Assembly (NCBI GenBank): GCA_022509185.1
Contig: JAFLTS010000002.1
Coordinates: 1-64,000, forward strand
Length of the DNA: 64,000 bases
Origin: Muribaculaceae bacterium
GTDB lineage: Bacteria > Bacteroidota > Bacteroidia > Bacteroidales > Muribaculaceae
Direction of reading: 5' to 3'
Both the position numbers and the translations under genes were made by a program. Shown here in pieces: positions 59,211 to 64,000 of the stretch. The notes under the pieces are model-generated. The model was not told the DNA's origin. It was given only the letters and a program-made list of their open reading frames with translations, and did not search any database. How positions within the stretch are numbered: position 1 is the first letter of the stretch; every line of letters begins with the position of its first letter.

Positions 59211-62057
59211 TTATTTTACAACGACTTTTCTTGTATTTCTGCCGCTCTTCACTATATAGATACCGCGTGAAGCTTTCACCACACCGCTCTCTGCAACACG
59301 ACCTGCCACACGGCCATCAAGAGTGTAAACCACAGCTCCTTCAGAGGCATGATCTACTATCACCTCTCCATATCCGCCTCTAACTCTAAGAGTATTTTCA
59401 GATCCTGATACTGAAATATTTTCAATTCCCGCCTCTTCAAGGCCTACACTTCCGATCACCACATAACAGTTGGCCGGAATTGTCACAGTGCCTGCCACTG
59501 CATCATACGATGGTTCGCTATTGTAAGATTTACTCAATATTTCATAAAGTGAATTGTCTTTATTCTGGAAACTTACGTTCATGGTGATATCCCCCGTGAT
59601 ATTCGGGTTGATCAGGGTAAACAATTCCTTGTCGCCCAAAGTAGAGATAAGATAGCGGCCGTCTTTCCAGTCGGAAGCATTACATGCCATCTTAAACCCT
59701 GCTTCTTCAGTGAACATTTCAGCATTTTTCAGACGTATCTGAATCATCTCGCTATAGGAGTAATACAATCCTTTATGATCAGGGTTGCTATATAGACTCC
59801 AGTTTACAATCTTTGGATCTGTATTATTACCATCGTCGTTGTTATTCTTTGTGTTTTGTGCATTTCCCAATTCCGAGAACATCCAGATCATATGGGATCC
59901 GGGACACATAATCATCTGAGCTGCTGTAGAACCAAGTCTTTGACAACTTACCTCATCATTGCCAATAATACCTTCAGCTGCCCACATATTCTGTTTGTAA
60001 GCAAGACGTTGCTCATCGTGACTTTCGAGATAAGACACTGTAGAACCCCATGTGCGGGAAGCATCGGGAGCATAGAGTGCGTTAAGACCGCTTCTTTCGG
60101 GCCAACCCATAGCATATTCACATGCCGGGACATTCATGTTAAGCCAGTTAAGTTCACCGTCTTCAGCCATTTCATTCTCTTCTTTTGCAGTGGCCAGATT
60201 TTCATTAATACAATATGCTCCGGGTTTCACATTTTGAATCACGCTGTTCAAATAAGCCATCTCTGCAACGCGTGATGCATTATATTGATTTGTTGCAGCG
60301 TCCCCATTATTCGGATAAGAATCATTCAGACCGAGGCCTTTTACAAGGTCGAAACGGAATCCGTCAAAGTTGAACTCAGTAAGCCAGTATTCGATTACAT
60401 CGGTCCACTGCTGCTGAACCAATGGATAGCCTTGGTTCCAGTCGTTAAGCACGCTATATGCATGTGGGGCATCTACGTTATAGAACGGGCTGTATTGCGG
60501 TCCTCCATACATCTGATACCAGGGATGGAGACCGTCACTCTGATTAAACACCATATCAAGTATCACAGCCATACCGTTTTCATGACACAGGTCTATGAAA
60601 GCTTTGTAATCTTCGGCTGTGCCGTATGCCTTATCTATGGCGAAATAGAAATTAGGATTATATCCCCATGACTGATTACCATTGAATTCACAAATCGGCA
60701 AAAGTTCTATGGCATTTACACCGAGCCGTTTTAAATAGTCGATTTTTTCCATAGCTTTCTGAACGGTACCATTACCCAAGGCTTTGCCTTCTGTGCCTGT
60801 AAAGTCACGGAATAAAAGCTCATATATTATCAGATCTGCGGGGTTGGGCAGCTCAAAATCCTTTACCTTCCAATTGTAATCGTTGAAATTTTTCTGATAA
60901 ACTGCTACAGGTACTCCATCAATTACATCATAGGGATATTCCGGCAAATTGGGATAAACATCAGTTGCAAGGTATTTATCGTTCCAGGGATCGAGCACTA
61001 ATCTTGCATATGGATCGCATGTACGTGAATTTATAGAAATACTGTTGCCGTTTTGGTTCTCTGCCTTTCCGTTAACCGAGAAAAAATAAATATAAGGATC
61101 ATTAGTATTTCCCAAATTATCAATTGTCGTCCAGAAGTAACGGAATATTCCCGTTTCTCCGGTCACAGGATTGGCTGTCTCAAAATCAGTGTAATACATC
61201 TGTTGTGAAGTGCTCACCGCATAATTGTTCCATGAACCTATAATCACCATATTTTCCATTCCGGGAGCTGCAACACAGAAAGTTACACTTCCATCGTTAT
61301 TTGTCACCGGTCCCATCACAGGCACTCCGTCATTCCCCGGATATGGCTTTTCCTGAGCAGCTGCTAAGTATGCGTAGTTTATAGAAACTGATTCCTGCTG
61401 GTCGTTCACTGTGGCAGTAGCCGTCACAAGGTAATCGCCGGTTTCATCGAAACTATAGGTATAGCTGAGACTCTTGACATTTTCCTTTGATTCAACCTCT
61501 TTACCGTTTATACTGAGAGTCAATGTGGCCTCCATTGTGCAATTCACGGTAAAAGTTACGGGGCCTGTCTCACTGTTGATAAGCTCTCCATTAATATTGG
61601 CGGACAGATTGATCTGCAATCCGGCATCAACCACCGGCACGAATATATCTCCACCGGCTGCAGTCTTTCCCTCTTTAGATTTGTCTTCCGTACGGAACAC
61701 GAAAGCTAATTCTTCTATGGTTTCATTGTCTTTTACCCCATAATAGGTTCGCAAATTTCCTATTGGTAGCATCCAAAGATTATCACTTACCCATTCGAGT
61801 TCGTATTTATCGGAATTATCTCCCCATTCGGGCGCATATTGCCATTTAACTCCGTTTATAGTTACACCTGTATGTGCAAATACCCTTGTTGGGGGTTTCA
61901 CTCCCATCAAACCTTTGTTACCTTCATCTGCATGGTAATAGATCACCACGTCTTGAGAATCTTCCTGAAGAGGAGTAGGCTCCGTAGTAACTTGTGCCTT
62001 GATTCCGGCCATACCTAACAAAATGGCAAACAAAGCTGTAAAGTAAAGTTTTCTCAT
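59211..62057 (-). CDS. Secreted GH13 alpha-amylase-family protein with type IX sorting tail
   Basis: The 948-residue protein has a signal peptide (about 1-21, GIKAQ), N-terminal Ig/starch-binding-like domains, an E-set domain with FCVAAPGMENMVIIGSWN (about 270-290), a GH13 barrel from about 410, and a C-terminal sorting domain (VYTLDGRVAGRV, SRGIYIVKSGRNTRKVVVK). Catalytic motifs: GFRFDLVKG (nucleophile near 571), CINENLA (acid/base near 617) and SHDEQR (near 679). Motif I reads DMVFNQ where most GH13 enzymes have DVVxNH. Alpha-glucan hydrolysis is likely; exact specificity is open. The sorting tail makes it a candidate cargo for the PorU/PorV/PorZ system. Confidence 0.85.
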   Translation of the reverse strand: MRKLYFTALFAILLGMAGIKAQVTTEPTPLQEDSQDVVIYYHADEGNKGLMGVKPPTRVFAHTGVTINGVKWQYAPEWGDNSDKYELEWVSDNLWMLPIGNLRTYYGVKDNETIEELAFVFRTEDKSKEGKTAAGGDIFVPVVDAGLQINLSANINGELINSETGPVTFTVNCTMEATLTLSINGKEVESKENVKSLSYTYSFDETGDYLVTATATVNDQQESVSINYAYLAAAQEKPYPGNDGVPVMGPVTNNDGSVTFCVAAPGMENMVIIGSWNNYAVSTSQQMYYTDFETANPVTGETGIFRYFWTTIDNLGNTNDPYIYFFSVNGKAENQNGNSISINSRTCDPYARLVLDPWNDKYLATDVYPNLPEYPYDVIDGVPVAVYQKNFNDYNWKVKDFELPNPADLIIYELLFRDFTGTEGKALGNGTVQKAMEKIDYLKRLGVNAIELLPICEFNGNQSWGYNPNFYFAIDKAYGTAEDYKAFIDLCHENGMAVILDMVFNQSDGLHPWYQMYGGPQYSPFYNVDAPHAYSVLNDWNQGYPLVQQQWTDVIEYWLTEFNFDGFRFDLVKGLGLNDSYPNNGDAATNQYNASRVAEMAYLNSVIQNVKPGAYCINENLATAKEENEMAEDGELNWLNMNVPACEYAMGWPERSGLNALYAPDASRTWGSTVSYLESHDEQRLAYKQNMWAAEGIIGNDEVSCQRLGSTAAQMIMCPGSHMIWMFSELGNAQNTKNNNDDGNNTDPKIVNWSLYSNPDHKGLYYSYSEMIQIRLKNAEMFTEEAGFKMACNASDWKDGRYLISTLGDKELFTLINPNITGDITMNVSFQNKDNSLYEILSKSYNSEPSYDAVAGTVTIPANCYVVIGSVGLEEAGIENISVSGSENTLRVRGGYGEVIVDHASEGAVVYTLDGRVAGRVAESGVVKASRGIYIVKSGRNTRKVVVK

Positions 62058-62095
62058 GTTATATATATTAGGTTAATTTATAGGTAAATTTAATA

Positions 62096-62128
62096 ATTGT
62101 CGCCTATTTTACAAAAATAGACGACAAT
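62096..62128. terminator. 15-bp stem-loop between the DUF2027-Smr and GH13 genes
   Basis: ATTGTCGCCTATTTT (62096-62110) pairs with AAAATAGACGACAAT (62114-62128) with one G-U-type mismatch and a 3-nt loop. There is no strong U-run, so it may be a weak terminator or a regulatory leader. It also contains TATTTTTG on the minus strand (62119-62112), a possible -7 box for the GH13 gene. Confidence 0.5.
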
Positions 62129-62149
62129 AAATAATCTCATAATTCCTGC

Positions 62150-63292
62150 TTAATGGATAGTGACTAAAGTGGCACCGAAACCATATTCTCTGAAAGAAGC
62201 ATCCTGCAATTCCGCTTTCGGGTACTCTTTTTTAAGCAGATCAAGCACTGCTTTCCTTAATACTCCTTCACCTTTACCATGAATAAAAACAATTTTCTGG
62301 CCTATTCTTCGGGAATGTGCTTTCATTGTTTTCCTCACTTCTTCTAGCTGAAGTTCCAGCATATCTTTAGGTTCCATGCCTACCAATGAATCAGTAAGCT
62401 CCCCTATGTGCAAATCCACCTCAATCAAAGGAAGCTTTTTATGTGGATTGGCTTCATCGGGACTATTCTTTTTATCTGTTAAGTTAGTGGTGTATTTCTT
62501 TGAAAGCTCCTTCACCATTTTCCGGTCGGCCAAACCCTTCATGCTTTCCTCAATTTGGATAGCACTTGTTTCCGGAGTTTCAAGAGATTCTCCCTTGCTC
62601 ACCATAGGAAATTCCAACACAGGATTATCAAAATAACGGCTCTCACGGAAACAATGCAGTTTATGAAACTTTGTGAGATCAAGCTTTCTGTTAACATTCA
62701 AAGGAGGTAACAGGGAAAATGCCTTTTCTTTCTTATATAGCATTCCCTGTAATCCCACTCTGCCGTAATCGGGGAGATCCTCATGAGTCAGAACCACTAA
62801 ATCCATCAATTCATTTGGGTTGACAGTTCCTGAAAATACTACCTCCCACCCTCGGTCTTCTCTTGAACGTCTTAAAAACACAAAATCCAGGAAATAGTTG
62901 GAATCATTAACGAGAACACCTGTGAAACGGGTAGAACTGAGTCGTTTTATATTTTCCGGTTCAAATGCAAGCAAAATAGTAGGACTGTCACCGTGAGAGG
63001 TTTCTTCAATTTTAAACTCTTCCTCTTCTTTAACTACTTCTTTAACCGGTGATTCAGATTTTGGTTCTTCTATTTTTCTTCCGGCATCGAAAGCCTTCTG
63101 GTCAAACATAATCTTGCTTCCTTTTATGGCTGTTTCATGACCGGCAGGAAGCACTACAACTACATCTTTTAGAAGTATCGGGGATTCAAATCCGTCTTCA
63201 TCCTCCACGTAGGCTGTCTTTCCTTCTATTCTTTTTATAACACCTCCACCGGTAGCATTAAGGAACCTTACTCTATCTCCAGCTTTTGCCAT
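62150..63292 (-). CDS. DUF2027/Smr-domain protein
   Basis: The 380-residue protein has an N-terminal DUF2027 region with a KOW/SH3-like start (AKAGDRVRFLNATGGGVIKRI), a middle beta-rich part, and a C-terminal Smr domain (about 300-380) with the motifs EVDLHIGEL, FIHGKGEGVLRKAV and GFGATLVTI. Smr domains are nicking endonuclease folds found in MutS2; the DUF2027-Smr form is Bacteroidota-specific and uncharacterised. It follows a PhoH-like gene by 43 bp. Confidence 0.9.
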   Translation of the reverse strand: MAKAGDRVRFLNATGGGVIKRIEGKTAYVEDEDGFESPILLKDVVVVLPAGHETAIKGSKIMFDQKAFDAGRKIEEPKSESPVKEVVKEEEEFKIEETSHGDSPTILLAFEPENIKRLSSTRFTGVLVNDSNYFLDFVFLRRSREDRGWEVVFSGTVNPNELMDLVVLTHEDLPDYGRVGLQGMLYKKEKAFSLLPPLNVNRKLDLTKFHKLHCFRESRYFDNPVLEFPMVSKGESLETPETSAIQIEESMKGLADRKMVKELSKKYTTNLTDKKNSPDEANPHKKLPLIEVDLHIGELTDSLVGMEPKDMLELQLEEVRKTMKAHSRRIGQKIVFIHGKGEGVLRKAVLDLLKKEYPKAELQDASFREYGFGATLVTIH

Positions 63293-63335
63293 TTTATCTA
63301 TATCTTCTCTTTTAATCTTTATGATGTTCTTTTAA

Positions 63336-64000
63336 TTATTCTTCACCGGAATCATCAGTTACTTCTTTTTCTCTACGTTCATAGGCATCAACAATCCTTT
63401 GCACGAGAGGATGACGAACGATATCTTTCTTTCCATATTCAATTACACCTATACCCTCTACATCCTTAAGAATACGCATTGCCTGTAGTAATCCGCTTTG
63501 CGTGGTCTTCGGTAAGTCTACCTGAGTAAGGTCGCCTGTTACAATCATACGGCTGTTCATGCCCATACGGGTAAGAAACATTTTCATTTGATGACGTGTG
63601 GTGTTCTGGGCCTCATCAAGTATTATCACTGCATCATTCAAGGTGCGCCCACGCATAAAAGCAAGGGGTGCTATCTGTATTACATCACTTTCCATGTACT
63701 CCTTTAACTTCAGATTAGGAATCATATCTTCCAATGCATCATACAGAGGCCTTAAATAGGGGTCAATCTTATCTTTCATATCACCGGGCAGAAATCCGAG
63801 TTTTTCTCCTGCTTCCACTGCTGGCCGGGAAAGGATTATTCGCTTACAAGCTTTGTTTTTCAAAGCTGCTACAGCTAATGCAATTGCTATATAAGTCTTT
63901 CCGGTGCCAGCGGGTCCCAATGCAAAAGTAAGACCGTTTTGTGAGAAACTTCTCACCATCTTTGCTTGATTGCCATTTCTGGGACTTATAGGTTTTCCAT
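63336..64000 (-). CDS. PhoH-family ATPase, N-terminus beyond the window
   Basis: The visible 207 residues plus an upstream in-frame GKPISPRNGNQAK segment (63960-64000) belong to one frame that leaves the window, so the ATG at 63959 is internal. Walker A ALGPAGTGKTYIA, EAGEKLGFLPGDMKDKIDPY, Walker B VIILDEAQNTT and VTGDLTQVDLP are the PhoH signatures. PhoH-like proteins are linked to RNA metabolism in other bacteria. The C-terminus is acidic and short, without a KH domain. Confidence 0.93.
   Translation of the reverse strand, partial: GKPISPRNGNQAKMVRSFSQNGLTFALGPAGTGKTYIAIALAVAALKNKACKRIILSRPAVEAGEKLGFLPGDMKDKIDPYLRPLYDALEDMIPNLKLKEYMESDVIQIAPLAFMRGRTLNDAVIILDEAQNTTRHQMKMFLTRMGMNSRMIVTGDLTQVDLPKTTQSGLLQAMRILKDVEGIGVIEYGKKDIVRHPLVQRIVDAYERREKEVTDDSGEE

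Noticed and set aside
1-64000. CRISPR array, insertion-sequence transposase, integrase or rRNA
   Set aside because: No regularly spaced repeats, no transposase or recombinase gene, and no rRNA-like stretch was seen.

Overview
The window looks like a chromosomal segment of an anaerobic gut-type Bacteroidales bacterium, plausibly of the Muribaculaceae or a close family. Grounds for this: type IX secretion genes (porU, porV, porZ), Mfa/FimA-type fimbrial lipoproteins, Bacteroidota promoters (TTG, about 20 nt, TAnnTTTG), few Shine-Dalgarno sites, and Bacteroidales-type queA, psd, DUF4834, DUF3098 and DUF2027 families. Genus-level placement cannot be made from sequence reading alone.

Layout. (1) 1-5.9 kb is an accessory island: a gene with an internal duplication, an acidic scaffold-like gene, a probable HK97-fold major capsid gene, a small gene, a head-tail adaptor-like gene, a convergent S24 self-cleaving repressor, and two paralogous small helical genes. 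No terminase, portal, tail or integrase gene is present. Composite palindromic repeats lie near both ends in opposite orientation. (2) 6.0-17.6 kb is a six-gene minus-strand fimbrial operon with a clear promoter: DUF3575/OmpA-like protein, anchor-like lipoprotein, three fimbrillin-like lipoproteins, and a 1384-residue tip-like lipoprotein with GLUG-type repeats. (3) 17.8-21.3 kb holds mtaB, a glycosyltransferase, surE and a SprT-like gene in one operon. (4) 21.4-25.7 kb on the plus strand holds ftsX, DUF3098, uppP, truB and queA. (5) 25.7-30.6 kb holds an orphan histidine kinase, DUF4834, pssA and psd, divergent from a lipid kinase and an outer-membrane phospholipase A. (6) 30.6-49.8 kb is a long minus-strand run: porU, FAH-like, porV, ispF, UvrD-like helicase, Rel-like protein, helical-repeat membrane protein, leuS, rdgB, porZ, trmB, mrp. 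(7) 49.8-55.9 kb has a GH25 lysozyme divergent from cvpA-sufC-sufD-sufS (sufB is absent between cvpA and sufC), then lgt and an unknown gene. (8) 56.0-64.0 kb has two tRNA-Glu genes around rpsT, pta-ackA, a secreted GH13 protein with a type IX sorting tail, a DUF2027-Smr protein, and a PhoH-like gene cut by the window edge.

How the parts fit. PorU, PorV and PorZ are three of the four proteins of the type IX attachment complex, and the GH13 enzyme appears to be one of its cargoes. The fimbrial lipoproteins would instead reach the surface through Lgt (also encoded here) and lipoprotein export. The phospholipid genes make phosphatidylethanolamine and handle lipid turnover. The least explained parts are the capsid-bearing island with its palindromic repeats, the missing sufB, the Rel-like protein with an apparently eroded synthetase, and a terminator that abuts a start codon upstream of lgt.
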